From Pseudomonas fluorescens (GTDB lineage Bacteria; Pseudomonadota; Gammaproteobacteria; Pseudomonadales; Pseudomonadaceae), in assembly GCF_902497895.1 (NCBI RefSeq), contig NZ_CABVHQ010000015.1, forward strand, positions 1 through 64,000: a stretch of DNA of 64,000 nucleotides, given 5' to 3'. The position numbers and the translations under genes were made by a program. Shown here one piece after another: positions 46,493 through 56,308 of the stretch; within the stretch, counting starts at the first letter, position 1; each line of letters opens with the position of its first letter. Below the pieces are notes generated by a model. The model made no database searches and had not been told where the DNA came from. It saw only the letters and a list, made by a program, of their open reading frames with translations.

Positions 46493-47959
46493 ATGCACCC
46501 TCCTCGTTTTGCGGTCTTGCTGTGGTTCGGGATGGTTGCGGGTTGCGCAGTGGGCCCTGACTATTCAGAGCCCGGTGCGGAATTGCCTGAGTATTTTTTA
46601 GCGCAAACACCTAAAGCACACCAAGTTGATGCAGCACCAACTGATCTCGCCGCTTGGTGGAACGCGTTCAATGACCCCGTACTCAGTCAGCTGATCAATC
46701 GAGCACTTGAACAAAATCTCGATTTAGCTCAAGCAACAGCAAGGATCGAGCAGGCTCACGCGGGTTTGGGGGCAGCTAACGCAGCGCTTTTGCCATCGGC
46801 TACAGTCAATGGCCAAGCGGCCAGAGCCCGGCAGTCCGTGGAGACACCGTTGGGCCAAGTATTGAGTTCAGACCCATCCTATAATCGCTACGGTAGCGCC
46901 TATGAGGCGAATCTGAATGCAGGTTGGGAACTGGACGTATTTGGCGGACTACGCCGAGGCAAAGAGGCAGCCTTCGCCGATTATCAGGCCTCCCAAGCCG
47001 GAGCGGTTGCCACACGCCTCGCGGTGGTAGCGCAGACTGCAGACCTTTACATCAGCATCCGTGGCCTGCAAGCACGCCTGGAAATCGCCCGAAAGCAAGT
47101 AGACACGCGACAACAACTGCTCACCACCATCGAGCACCTGTATGCAAAAGGATTAGCTGCTGAACTACAGTTGAACCAGACCCAAGGGTCGCTGAATCAA
47201 GCACAGGCAACCGTGCCGGTACTGCAGGCTGGCCTTGCAGCTGCGATGAACGCGCTGGATGTCCTGTTAGGCAAACCGCCGGGTACTTACAGCGCGCAAT
47301 TGATTAAGTCGGCGCGCATCCCTGATGTGCCAAGCCTCGCCGACATAGGCTCTCCGGCCGATCTGCTGCGTCGGCGTCCAGATTTGATCGTCGCTGAGCG
47401 TCGACTGGCGGCATCGAATGCTCGCATCGGCGAAGCCATCTCCGAGTACTACCCCAAGTTTTCTGTGGGTGCGCTGCTAGGCAGCGCTACATCGGTATCC
47501 AGCGGGAATCTTTTCAGCAACGGTGCCAGTCAGGCCTCGGCGGTCCTGGGACTACGCTGGAGGCTATTCGATTTTGGCCGCATCAACGCCCAAATTGACT
47601 TGGCGAAGGGTCAAGAAGCCGAAGCGTTAGCCGTTTACCGCCAGTCAGTACTGCGAGCCTGCGAGGATGTCGAAACCGCTTTTTCGGCAATGATCAACCG
47701 CGAGCAGCAATCCGAAAAGTTAGCCCAGGGCGAGTCTGCTTATGCGAAAGCACGAGCGACGTCGTTTACCGCGTATGAAAAAGGCGTGGTCAGTCTGATA
47801 GAAGTATTGGACGCCGATGAAAACCTTTTAGCGGCATCTGATGGTAGAGCCCAAGCACAAACTGAATCGGCTCGCGCTGCAGTGGCCACATTCAAAGCAT
47901 TGGGCGGCGGCTGGCAGCGCGAAGACTCAAATGGCCGTTTTATCTCGAGCGCACAATAA
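46493..47959 (+). CDS. NodT-family outer-membrane efflux lipoprotein
   Basis: A 488-residue TolC-like channel with a lipoprotein signal (FAVLLWFGMVAGC, lipobox V-A-G-C, then AVGPDY). Two coiled repeats are visible (LAAWWNAFNDPVLSQLINRAL and FDFGRINAQIDLAKGQEAEAL). It should form the exit duct for the RND pump. ATG at 46493 follows GAAGG by six bases; the earlier in-frame ATG at 46460 falls inside the operator and is rejected. A terminator follows. Confidence 0.9.
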   Translation: MHPPRFAVLLWFGMVAGCAVGPDYSEPGAELPEYFLAQTPKAHQVDAAPTDLAAWWNAFNDPVLSQLINRALEQNLDLAQATARIEQAHAGLGAANAALLPSATVNGQAARARQSVETPLGQVLSSDPSYNRYGSAYEANLNAGWELDVFGGLRRGKEAAFADYQASQAGAVATRLAVVAQTADLYISIRGLQARLEIARKQVDTRQQLLTTIEHLYAKGLAAELQLNQTQGSLNQAQATVPVLQAGLAAAMNALDVLLGKPPGTYSAQLIKSARIPDVPSLADIGSPADLLRRRPDLIVAERRLAASNARIGEAISEYYPKFSVGALLGSATSVSSGNLFSNGASQASAVLGLRWRLFDFGRINAQIDLAKGQEAEALAVYRQSVLRACEDVETAFSAMINREQQSEKLAQGESAYAKARATSFTAYEKGVVSLIEVLDADENLLAASDGRAQAQTESARAAVATFKALGGGWQREDSNGRFISSAQ

Positions 47960-47997
47960 TCGTCTTTAAACGTAATACGCCTGTTGCATCCCGCTTT

Positions 47998-48021
47998 ACG
48001 GCCTTAACCGGCCGTTTTTTT
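47998..48021 (+). terminator. Rho-independent terminator
   Basis: ACGGCC-TTAACC-GGCCGT followed by seven T, about 40 bp after the outer-membrane-factor stop. The rest of 48022-48334 has no gene. Confidence 0.85.
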
Positions 48022-48334
48022 ATGGCGCGAAAGTGCTCGAAGTCGACGGAAATAACTACATGCTCGCCAGATAGTGACACAAAGTGACGTTAATGCGACG
48101 CGACAAAACCTTAAGCTATCAACTCAGCCAGGACGCAAAGACTTGCGAACCACCAAAAAAACACAAGACAGCACGCACGGGAGACTAGGTCATCTTATTA
48201 GATCTTTAGCCACCTGGATCGCTTGCAGCATCGCAGTGACTAGCGATGGATTTTCACGCTTGTGGGCCGATAGCTGCCCTTCGCGACAGGCAGCAGTCGG
48301 CCAATAGCGGTCGTTCATTCAGGGGCCGCAAAGC

Positions 48335-48871
48335 CTACAGCGTTGGGTCAAAGCCTGGATTCGTCTGCAGACATGCAGCCCGATATAGCTGTCGATACGC
48401 CGCCACCAATTGCTCCAGTGCAAACGCAAGATTTCGCCCACTGGGGTTGGGCAGCACCCAGACGGCTGCACCGCAGAACGTCTGGGCCTGACGCCCCCAC
48501 TGAATAACCTTCTGCCCGGACAATCCGACATAGGCCGCTTTTCCGAGAAACGCCACATGGAGCGGTGCATAGCGGGCAATCTTTTGCTCAAAACTCACAG
48601 CGGCTGCGGTGAATTCCTGGGCGGACAATTGATCAGCCCGCGCTGTCGGCCGTGCGACCACGGCGGTCAATCCACATTGGTACTCAAGGATTGACCGGTC
48701 GTTTTCAGGCCGCACTTCTTCGGGAGTGAACCCGGCCAGATGCAGCGTCCGCCAGAAGCGATTTCCCCGCCCCGCAAAATGATGCCCCCGGGCCGCAGCC
48801 AGCAGGCCGGGATTGATCCCGCAAAAAACCACTGACAGACCTTCAGCCAGAATGTCTTCAAGCCCTTCCAT
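48335..48871 (-). CDS. mug: Mismatch-specific DNA glycosylase Mug
   Basis: A protein of about 178 residues of the uracil-DNA-glycosylase superfamily that removes U or ethenocytosine opposite G. Motif 1 is VVFCGINPGLLAA, followed by GHHFAGRGNRFW. Motif 2 is VLPNPSGRNLAF. ATG at 48871 gives MEGLEDILAEG; the frame opens at a TTG at 48883 that overlaps the upstream tetR stop. Probably transcribed with or just after that tetR gene. Confidence 0.9.
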   Translation of the reverse strand: MEGLEDILAEGLSVVFCGINPGLLAAARGHHFAGRGNRFWRTLHLAGFTPEEVRPENDRSILEYQCGLTAVVARPTARADQLSAQEFTAAAVSFEQKIARYAPLHVAFLGKAAYVGLSGQKVIQWGRQAQTFCGAAVWVLPNPSGRNLAFALEQLVAAYRQLYRAACLQTNPGFDPTL

Positions 48872-48879
48872 GACCCATC

Positions 48880-49503
48880 TCAACCGCAGATGACGTTGAC
48901 GGCATTGCGCGCAAGGCCGCTCAACTCTTCGCGGGACTTACCCGCCCGCGCGCGAATCGAAATGCTATGCAGCAGCGAGGAGGCGAGCACTGCAAGTGCT
49001 GCCGGATCGGTACCGGGCTTCAGTTCGCCGGCATCAATCGCGGTTTGCAGGCGCGCTTCGAGATCGGCATCGAGCTGGCCAAGCCGCGCAGACAGCATAT
49101 TGCGGATCTCCGGATCCTCGACGGCCTCAGTGGTCGCTGTGCCAATCGCAAAACAGCCACGCGGCTGCCCATCGCCCGAGAAATAGATCGCCAGTTGCCC
49201 TTCATAAAAACGGGTCAGCGCGTGCTCCAGTGTCAGGCTGCTGTCGGTTAACGCGGCCCGCATGGCGCTGTGAGCCGTTTCCCAATACTGGTCGAGCGCC
49301 TTGATATAGAGGGCGTGTTTATCGCCGAACGCAGCGTACAGGCTCGGGCGATTCATTCCCGCAGCACTGGCAATACTGCCCAGCGAAGCGCCGGAATAGC
49401 CGGTGCTCCAGAACACCCCGAGCGCCTGTTGCAGCGCTGTCTGCGGGTCATACGCGCGAGGACGGCCGCGGCCTTTTCCTTCTGTCGTTTTATTTTGTGC
49501 CAT
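48880..49503 (-). CDS. TetR/AcrR-family repressor
   Basis: A protein of about 207 residues: GRPRAYDPQTALQQALGVFWSTGYSGASLGSIASAAGMNRPSLYAAFGDKHALY is a textbook TetR helix-turn-helix. It is divergent from the EmrA-like gene with about 250 bp between, so it is the likely local repressor of that pump. The palindrome at 49566-49584 is a candidate operator. Start chosen at MAQNKTT. Confidence 0.88.
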   Translation of the reverse strand: MAQNKTTEGKGRGRPRAYDPQTALQQALGVFWSTGYSGASLGSIASAAGMNRPSLYAAFGDKHALYIKALDQYWETAHSAMRAALTDSSLTLEHALTRFYEGQLAIYFSGDGQPRGCFAIGTATTEAVEDPEIRNMLSARLGQLDADLEARLQTAIDAGELKPGTDPAALAVLASSLLHSISIRARAGKSREELSGLARNAVNVICG

Positions 49504-49565
49504 GTCGTACAAATTCCTTGCATGAAGATAGGGTCGCTCATATTCTTACACCATCGCACAAAATT

Positions 49566-49584
49566 AAGGAACCAGAAGTTCCTT
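49566..49584. promoter_or_regulatory. Palindrome between tetR and the EmrA-like gene
   Basis: AAGGAAC-CAGAA-GTTCCTT, a perfect seven-base dyad with a five-base spacer, centred about 70 bp upstream of the TetR start. Position and symmetry suit a TetR operator. Confidence 0.6.
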
Positions 49585-49751
49585 GATCGGCAGCGCAGCT
49601 CAAATCGGGTCTGACAACGACGAAACAGCGGTACGGAGCGATCCTCCCCCACCGCGCACGGATTTGATTACTCACAGCAATTAATGACGTCGGGGCCGCA
49701 GGCGATCGCGCACAGGTCGGCCCGATTTCCCGGTTAAGGGTGGATTCGATC

Positions 49752-50888
49752 ATGACCAAGCAATTCGATCTCTCAGCAACACCAGCCAGCGTACACCCAG
49801 CCCCTGACCTGGCTGACGCACCGCCGGAAAAACCCCTGAAGCACAAGCGCAGGCCACTGCTCATGGCAGGTGTTCCCGCCCTCTTCGCCGTCATCGGCTA
49901 CAGCCAATACGTGGCGAACGCGCCGTTCGTGTCCACTGACAACGCCTATGCCCGCGTGGCCAAGGCCTCAATCAATGCGCGGATTTCCGGGCAAGTGATC
50001 GAGATCGCTGTCGATGACAATCAACAGGTGCGTAAGGGCCAAATCCTGTTCCGCATCGACCCCAAGCCGTTCCAGATCGCCGTTGACCGTGCCGAAGCCC
50101 GGTTGGGCACCGCGCGCCTGCGCATCGACGGACTCAAAGCCAACTACCGCCAGCAACAGGCCGAACTGCAATCGGCCAAGGCGTCGGCCGATTACGATCA
50201 GAAAGAGTTCGCCCGCAAAAAAGCGTTGATGGCTACAGAGTTCGTATCCCGGGCCATCTACGAGCGCGCCGAAACCGATCTGAAAGTCTCGCGGCAACGC
50301 ATCGCCTCAATCGAACAACAGATCGCCAGCGCCGTCGCCGCCCTCAACGGCAACCCGGACATCGCCATCGACAGCCACCCCGCCGTGCGCGAGGCCAAGG
50401 CTCAGCTCGACGAAGCGCTGCTCTACCTCTCCTACACGACAGTTACCGCGCCGGACAACGGCATCGTCGCCAAGGTCGACGATCTGCAGGTCGGCAACTA
50501 CGTCAACAACGGCGCCGCCGCGTTCGCGCTGATCTCCGATCGGGAGATCTGGGTCGAGGCCAACTTCCGCGAGACGCAAGTCACGCACATGCGCCCCGGT
50601 CAGCCAGCGACCATCACCCTCGATACCTACCCGGACCGGCAGTTCAATGCGCACGTGATCAGCATGAGCCCCGGTGCCGGCGCTGACTTTGCCCTGCTGC
50701 CGCCGGAGAACGCGACCGGCAACTGGGTGAAGGTGGTGCAACGGGTTCCGGTTCGCCTTGAACTGGACGAGGCCGATCCTGCCCTGCCGCTGTTCTCCGG
50801 CACCAGCGCCACGGTCAAGGTCGATACCGGCCACCGCTTGCCGTGGTGGCATCCGCTCAAGTCGTTGTTGACCGCAGGTAATTCGTGA
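49752..50888 (+). CDS. EmrA/HlyD-type membrane fusion protein
   Basis: A 378-residue adaptor with one N-terminal membrane segment (LLMAGVPALFAVIGYSQYV), then the lipoyl strand DNAYARVAKASINARISGQVIEIAVDDNQQVRKGQILFRIDPKPF, coiled coil, and TTVTAPDNGIVAKVDDLQVGNYV. It connects the MFS pump to an outer-membrane channel. The ATG at 49752 (MTKQFDLS) is taken. The stop overlaps the next gene's start by one base. Confidence 0.9.
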   Translation: MTKQFDLSATPASVHPAPDLADAPPEKPLKHKRRPLLMAGVPALFAVIGYSQYVANAPFVSTDNAYARVAKASINARISGQVIEIAVDDNQQVRKGQILFRIDPKPFQIAVDRAEARLGTARLRIDGLKANYRQQQAELQSAKASADYDQKEFARKKALMATEFVSRAIYERAETDLKVSRQRIASIEQQIASAVAALNGNPDIAIDSHPAVREAKAQLDEALLYLSYTTVTAPDNGIVAKVDDLQVGNYVNNGAAAFALISDREIWVEANFRETQVTHMRPGQPATITLDTYPDRQFNAHVISMSPGAGADFALLPPENATGNWVKVVQRVPVRLELDEADPALPLFSGTSATVKVDTGHRLPWWHPLKSLLTAGNS

Positions 50889-52366
50889 TGAACGCCACCG
50901 CTCACGCCAAGACAATCGACGCGCGCTCGCTAAGGTTCGTTGCCCTGCTCGCGACCTACATGCAATCGGTGAATCTGCCGTTGCCGAACGCAGCGCTGCG
51001 CCTGATTCAGGGCAGTATTTCGATGACCGACGATCAGGCCGGCTGGATCTTCACTGCCTATCTGGCCGCCAGCGCTATCACCCTGCCCATCGCGCAATGG
51101 CTGGCCGGGCGCTTTGGTTTGAAGCGTGTTTATCAGAGCGCGCTTGCGTTGTTCGCCCTCGGTCTGTGGCTCGCAACGCTGGCCGGCACGCCGCTGGAAT
51201 TCATCGGTGCGCGCATCCTTCAAGGCTTGGCCAGTGGCGTGCTGGCACCGCTGTCGATGGCCATTGCGCTGGAGACGCTGCCCGCCGAACGGCGCCCGGC
51301 GTTCGGCCCGAAATGGACGGCGCTGGTGCTGTTCGGCATCGTCAGCGGGCCGAGCATCGGCGGCTGGATCTGCGAGTATTTCGACTGGCGCCCGATGTTC
51401 TACCTCAGCCTGCCGCTGACGGCGTACATCTTCATGGTGGTGACGTTGCTGCTCGCCGAGAACAAGGCCGATCAGCGCCCGTCGTTCGACTTCTTCGGCT
51501 TCGGCACCTTCACCCTCGGCATGATCGCCCTGCAAATGCTCCTCGACCGTGGCGAGCGCCTGGACTGGTTCGACTCGCCGGAAATCTGGATCGAAGCGCT
51601 GGCCTGTGCGCTGGGGCTGTACCTGTTCGTCGTCCATGTGCTGACCGCCAAGGTGCATTTTCTCAGCAAGGGGTTGATCGGCGACCGTAACTTCATGCTG
51701 TCGACGGTGATGTTCTTCGCCCTCGGTTTCGTGCTGCTGTCGACCATGGCGCTGACCTCGCCGATGCTCGATGAAATTCTCGGCTACCCACCGGACACCA
51801 CCGGTTTCCTGACCATTGCGCGCGGCATCGGGCTGGTGGGCGCGTTCCTGCTGATGGGCCGTGCGCCTGCCTGGATCGACACCCGCGTGTTCATCGCCGC
51901 CGGCATTGCCCTAGTGGTGTACGCCAACTGGCTGATGCTCGGTTACTCGCCGCTGATGGACTGGACGCCCGTGGCGGTGACCGGGTTCATCCAGGGTGTC
52001 GGCCTCGGCATTTTGATGCCGGCGCTGAGCAAGGTCGCGTTCAGCACGATTGACCCGAAGTTGCGCCCGGAAGCCAGCGGATTCTTCAATCTGATGCGCG
52101 TCTACGGCAGCACCCTCGGCGTGGCGGTGGTGCAGATCTATTTCTTCAACAACACCCAGGCGATGCATTCCGCGCTGGTCAGCCACCTGACGCCGTATCG
52201 CATGACGCTGCCGACCTCGCTGCCGGCGCTTGAGGGACTCAACCATCTGGTCACGCACCAGGCTGCGTTCATCGCGGTCATGGGGCAGTTCAAGATTCTG
52301 ATGATGGCGATGCTCGTGGTGAGTCCGCTGGTGTTGTTCCTTCGCAAGCCTGTTGCGGCCAACTGA
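50888..52366 (+). CDS. EmrB-type MFS drug transporter (DHA2)
   Basis: A 492-residue 14-helix major-facilitator exporter. After a short cytoplasmic start, helix 1 is followed by LPNAALRLIQGSISMTDDQAGWIFTAYLAASAITLPIAQWLAGRFGLKR (motif A region), GARILQGLASGVLAPLSMA and, late, PVAVTGFIQGVGLGILMPALSKVAF. The operon order adaptor-pump-channel matches EmrAB plus its own outer-membrane factor. Substrates are likely hydrophobic toxicants. Confidence 0.92.
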   Translation: MNATAHAKTIDARSLRFVALLATYMQSVNLPLPNAALRLIQGSISMTDDQAGWIFTAYLAASAITLPIAQWLAGRFGLKRVYQSALALFALGLWLATLAGTPLEFIGARILQGLASGVLAPLSMAIALETLPAERRPAFGPKWTALVLFGIVSGPSIGGWICEYFDWRPMFYLSLPLTAYIFMVVTLLLAENKADQRPSFDFFGFGTFTLGMIALQMLLDRGERLDWFDSPEIWIEALACALGLYLFVVHVLTAKVHFLSKGLIGDRNFMLSTVMFFALGFVLLSTMALTSPMLDEILGYPPDTTGFLTIARGIGLVGAFLLMGRAPAWIDTRVFIAAGIALVVYANWLMLGYSPLMDWTPVAVTGFIQGVGLGILMPALSKVAFSTIDPKLRPEASGFFNLMRVYGSTLGVAVVQIYFFNNTQAMHSALVSHLTPYRMTLPTSLPALEGLNHLVTHQAAFIAVMGQFKILMMAMLVVSPLVLFLRKPVAAN

Positions 52367-52385
52367 TATTCGTGGAGTCTGGAAA

Positions 52386-53852
52386 ATGAAAACGTCTACG
52401 CGCTTCACCCGCTCTGCGTTCCCGGGCACCTTCATTGCGCTGGCGATGGTTGTGATGCTGTCCGCCTGCACTGTCGGCCCCGAATTTGAACGGCCCGCCG
52501 CGAGTTCGTCACAGCACTACGATCAACAGGCCGAGCGGCAACCTGGCAACCAGCGCTTTGATATTGGCAAACGGATCAACGGCGACTGGTGGTCGGCGTT
52601 CCGTTCGCCAAAACTCGATCAGGTTATGCACCGTGCCATCGATGGCAACCTCGAACTGGTGGCCGCCGATGCGACCATCCGCCAGGCTGCTTCTGCCGTC
52701 GCGGCGGCGGAAGGTGCGCTGTATCCGCAGGTAGACTTCGGCGCTACAGGCGGTCGCCAACGCACCCACACCAGGCCTGAACCGAGCGTCTCGAACTTCT
52801 ACGCCATCGGCCCACGGGTCGCGTTCGATCTGGATGCGTTCGGCGGCAACAGACGCGTGGTCGAAGGGCAACAAGCGCTGACCGATCTGCAAAAGCATCG
52901 CTATGAAGCGGCGTACCTGACCCTGACCGGCGATGTCACCCGCCAGGCGTTGCTGCTCGCGTCGGCCAACGCGCAAATCCAGGCCGTGCAGGAGCTGCTG
53001 GCCAACGACGCGAAAAACCTCGATCTGGTACAGAGGGCGCGTCAGAGCGGCTCTACGACCCAGATCGATGTGTCGCTGGCCGAAACCCGCCTCGCGCAGG
53101 ACCGCACGCTGCTGCCGCCACTCGCCCAGCAACGTGATGCGGCGCGGCATGCGTTGTCGATCCTGGCCGGCAAAGGCCCGGCGGACTGGATTGCGCCGGA
53201 CTTCACCCTCGACGAATTCGCCCAGCCGTCGAGCATCCCGGTCAGCCTGCCCTCCGAGATGGCCCGCACCCGGCCAGACATCCTGCAAGCCGAATCCGAA
53301 CTGCACATCGCCAGCGCGGCAGTGGGCGTGGCGACGGCCAATCTCTATCCCCGCGTCGAACTATCCGCCTCGCTGGCGCAAGCCGCGTCGGGTAATGGCA
53401 GCGCCGCACTCTGGGGATTCGCCGCCGGGCTGACGGCGCCGATCTTCAATGGCGGCACGCTCAAGGCTGAACGTCAGGCGGCCGTCGACGGTTACCACGC
53501 CTCCCTCGCCCGCTACCGGCAAACGGTGATTCAGTCGTTCGGCCAGGTCGCGGACACCTTGCAGGCGATCAACCATGGTGCTGAGCAAAGCCTGGCGCAG
53601 GACGACGCCTTGCGTGCCGCCGACACCAGCTTTCGCTTGAACCAACAGGCTTACGCCCAAGGCGCAAACAGCATTCTGCAAGTGCTCGAAGCCGAACGCG
53701 CCTACGAGCAGGCGCTGCTTGGGCAGATCCGCGCGAAGACTGCGCGCTATCTCGACACGGTGCAGCTGTTCGTGGCGCTGGGCGGCAATGCCGTGGGCAT
53801 CTTCGAGCAAAAACTCGCCGCGCGCGATCGCACTGATCAACAACCGCTGTAA
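52386..53852 (+). CDS. NodT-family outer-membrane efflux lipoprotein
   Basis: A 488-residue TolC-like channel with lipoprotein signal (ALAMVVMLSAC, lipobox L-S-A-C, then TVGPEFERP). It contains GDWWSAFRSPKLDQVMHRAIDGNLEL and the second repeat GLTAPIFNGGTLKAERQAAVDGY. Third gene of the EmrAB-type operon, 19 bp after the pump. The ATG has GGAG upstream. Confidence 0.9.
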   Translation: MKTSTRFTRSAFPGTFIALAMVVMLSACTVGPEFERPAASSSQHYDQQAERQPGNQRFDIGKRINGDWWSAFRSPKLDQVMHRAIDGNLELVAADATIRQAASAVAAAEGALYPQVDFGATGGRQRTHTRPEPSVSNFYAIGPRVAFDLDAFGGNRRVVEGQQALTDLQKHRYEAAYLTLTGDVTRQALLLASANAQIQAVQELLANDAKNLDLVQRARQSGSTTQIDVSLAETRLAQDRTLLPPLAQQRDAARHALSILAGKGPADWIAPDFTLDEFAQPSSIPVSLPSEMARTRPDILQAESELHIASAAVGVATANLYPRVELSASLAQAASGNGSAALWGFAAGLTAPIFNGGTLKAERQAAVDGYHASLARYRQTVIQSFGQVADTLQAINHGAEQSLAQDDALRAADTSFRLNQQAYAQGANSILQVLEAERAYEQALLGQIRAKTARYLDTVQLFVALGGNAVGIFEQKLAARDRTDQQPL

Positions 53853-53874
53853 CGACCGACATTGGAGAACAGAC

Positions 53875-54825
53875 ATGACCTACGAAGCCTTTCACGATGA
53901 ACTTCGCGACACACGTTTGCCGCTGAACAACGGTGCGGGTTCGATGCCCGCGGTGGGATTCGGCACGCTGTTCCGCGACCTGGGCACCACCACCGAAGCA
54001 GTCAAATGCGCCCTCGAAGTGGGCTTCCGCCACTTCGACTGCGCCGAGCGTTATCGCAACGAAGACAAGATCGGCGTGGCATTCCAGCAGGTTTTCGCCG
54101 CCGGCAGCATCCGCCGGGAGGACGTATTCATCACCACCAAACTGTGGAACACCAACCACCGCCCCGAGCGGGTCAAACCGGCGTTCGAAGCGAGCTGCCA
54201 ACGGCTGCAGGTCGACTACATCGATTGCTACCTGATCCACACTCCGTTCGCCTTCCAGCCCGGTGACGATCAGGACCCACGGGACGCTCTCGGACATGTC
54301 ATCTACGATGGCAAAATCACGTTGCTCGACACTTGGCGCGCCCTTGAAAGCCTGGTGGATGAAGGCCGCTGCAAGTCCATCGGTCTCTCGGACATCACGC
54401 TGGAGGCGCTGAAGGAAATCGTCGCTGCTGCACGGATCAAACCTTCCGTGGTGCAAATCGAATCGCACCCGTATTTGCCGGAATGGGAGATGTTGGAGTT
54501 CTGCAAACAGCACGGGATCATTGTTCTGGCTTTTGCACCGCTGGGACATGGGATGGAGCCTAATGTACTGGAAGACTCGGTGATCACCAGCATCGCCCGG
54601 CATGTGCAACAAACCCCGGCGCAAGTGGCGCTGGCGTGGGCGGTACAACGTGGCACAGCTTTCCTGACGACTTCGGCTACGCCAAGCCATATTCAGGAAA
54701 ACTTCGAAATTGCGACACTGCCGCACCGGGCGATGCGTGAGATCAAGGAAGAAATCACCACCCGGATTCGATTTAATTCGGTGGTCGAGACCGGCGTACC
54801 TGGCTTTATTCCGCGTAAAAAGTGA
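53875..54825 (+). CDS. Aldo-keto reductase
   Basis: A 316-residue NADPH-dependent carbonyl reductase: MPAVGFGTLFRDL, catalytic Y and D in RHFDCAERYRNEDKIG, catalytic K in FITTKLWN, H in CYLIHTPFAF, and the cofactor end of the barrel. Fourth gene after the efflux channel (22 bp gap), so it may detoxify aldehydes or ketones exported or sensed by the operon. A GGAGAAC site precedes the ATG. Confidence 0.88.
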   Translation: MTYEAFHDELRDTRLPLNNGAGSMPAVGFGTLFRDLGTTTEAVKCALEVGFRHFDCAERYRNEDKIGVAFQQVFAAGSIRREDVFITTKLWNTNHRPERVKPAFEASCQRLQVDYIDCYLIHTPFAFQPGDDQDPRDALGHVIYDGKITLLDTWRALESLVDEGRCKSIGLSDITLEALKEIVAAARIKPSVVQIESHPYLPEWEMLEFCKQHGIIVLAFAPLGHGMEPNVLEDSVITSIARHVQQTPAQVALAWAVQRGTAFLTTSATPSHIQENFEIATLPHRAMREIKEEITTRIRFNSVVETGVPGFIPRKK

Positions 54826-54896
54826 CAACGAAAAAAGGGCCGGTCTCCCCGAGGCCGCCCCCTATACTTTTCCCACCTGATTCCCGAGACGAAAAG

Positions 54897-55388
54897 ATGG
54901 ACGTCTTCCAGAGCATGCGCATTTTCATCGCCGTCGCCCAAAGCGGCAGCTTCACCGCCGCCGCGGAACTGCTCAACACCACCACAACCAACGTCTCCAA
55001 AGCCGTTTCAGCCCTCGAAGCCCGCTTGCACACGCGCCTGATCAACCGCACCACTCGCCGCCTCGCCCTCACCGAAGCCGGCATACGCTACTTGCAACGC
55101 TGCGAAAAAATCCTCGACGACGTACGTGAAGCCGACGAGGAAGCCGGAACCGCCCAGACCTTGCCCGTCGGCCGCTTGAAGATCCACGCCATGTCGGCCA
55201 TCGGTAACCATGACCTTACCATGTCGCTAGCCTGCCCCTCGCAACACTGCGATATCTCGTTTAGGCGCGACTCCAAACAGTCGGCTGTATTCGCGGCTGA
55301 ACTGCGAAGGGCTTTCATAGCCGACTTTGAACGCCGCGCTCGATACATCCTGATGCTCGTTGAGCATCAAGCGCCTCGCCTCGTTTAG
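54897..55388 (+). pseudogene. LysR-family regulator, N-terminal part only
   Basis: The first roughly 105 residues are a clean LysR start: MDVFQSMRIFIAVAQSGSFTAAAELLNTTTTNVSKAVSALEARLHTRLINRTTRRLALTEAG and GRLKIHAMSAIGN. From about 55222 the frame runs antisense through the 3' end of the AraC gene. The ligand-binding domain is therefore deleted, and the tail is spurious. It could still bind DNA but not as a normal LysR. Confidence 0.8.
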
Positions 55389-56144
55389 CCGTAGCCATTT
55401 TTGGTACTGCAACGGGCTCATCGCGGTGAGCTGGCGGAAATGGTGGTGAAAGGTCGGCGTGCTCATCTGTACCCGGGCCGCAAGTTCATCGACGCGAAGG
55501 GCCGAGGTGTAATTCAACTTCAGCCAATCGATGGCTTTGGCGATCCGATAACCCTGGCCATCGACAGAAGTGATTTGTCGCAGCCTGCCTGCCTGATCAC
55601 TCTGCAAAAGACGGTAGTGAATCTCGCGTTGGATCAAGGGGGCGAGAACAGGAATGGCTTCCGGCTCATTGAGTAGCGCCAATAATCGCCCGAACGGCGC
55701 CAACATGGCTGCGGTCACTGTACCGATGCCTACCCCCTTCATCACTGGTCGTTCACGGGTGGGCGGCAGGTCACTCTGCGCAATCAGCTCAGCCAGTATG
55801 CGCAGATCGAGCTTGAACGTCAGCCCGAGGCACGGCTGCTCCGGGCTTGCAGCCAGCACCTCTGAATTGGCGGGCAAGTCGAATGAGGTGACCAGAAAGC
55901 GCGACGTGTCATACGGATAACCTTCGCCGCCGACCCATAGCTGTTTCTCGCCTTGGGCGACGAGAATGATGCTCGGCTCGACCATGCAAACGACGGGCGG
56001 CGACGGGTGTTCACGCCGAAAGAAGCCGAGGCCCGCAATCGGTGTTGCGTAGTCACCCGGTTTCAAGACTCGCGCGCCGATGGTCTGCGCGAGTGCGTCC
56101 TGGGGTGATAGGTGTTGAGTGTTGGCTTCGTCTTTGGTCGTCAT
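55227..56144 (-). CDS. AraC-family regulator with AraC_N domain
   Basis: A 305-residue protein. The N-terminal cupin-type AraC_N region includes VVCMVEPSIILVAQGEKQLWVG and FDLPANSEVLAASPEQPCLGLTFKLD. The C-terminal double helix-turn-helix includes VDELAARVQMSTPTFHHHFRQLTAMSPLQYQKWLRL and VSSAAFKVGYESPSQFSREYSRLFG. It is divergent from the alcohol dehydrogenase gene and probably controls it; in related Pseudomonas loci such pairs respond to aldehydes. Confidence 0.88.
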   Translation of the reverse strand: MTTKDEANTQHLSPQDALAQTIGARVLKPGDYATPIAGLGFFRREHPSPPVVCMVEPSIILVAQGEKQLWVGGEGYPYDTSRFLVTSFDLPANSEVLAASPEQPCLGLTFKLDLRILAELIAQSDLPPTRERPVMKGVGIGTVTAAMLAPFGRLLALLNEPEAIPVLAPLIQREIHYRLLQSDQAGRLRQITSVDGQGYRIAKAIDWLKLNYTSALRVDELAARVQMSTPTFHHHFRQLTAMSPLQYQKWLRLNEARRLMLNEHQDVSSAAFKVGYESPSQFSREYSRLFGVAPKRDIAVLRGAG

Positions 56145-56308
56145 GTACGTTCACTACCTCCGCACCGAACTCTACCCCAGCCGCTCGCAACCGTCCTGCA
56201 AAACAACGCAGACTCATAGGATCAGGCAAGTAATCCAGCGGAATGCACTGTATGGCGTCTGGTCAGAGCGGGAAAATGCTCATCCGACACACCATCGAGG
56301 ACTTTCCC

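Noticed and set aside
50930..51658. Long minus-strand open frames opposite the EmrB-type and outer-membrane genes
   Set aside because: Histidine/arginine/glutamine-rich antisense readings of high-GC codons; no independent support.
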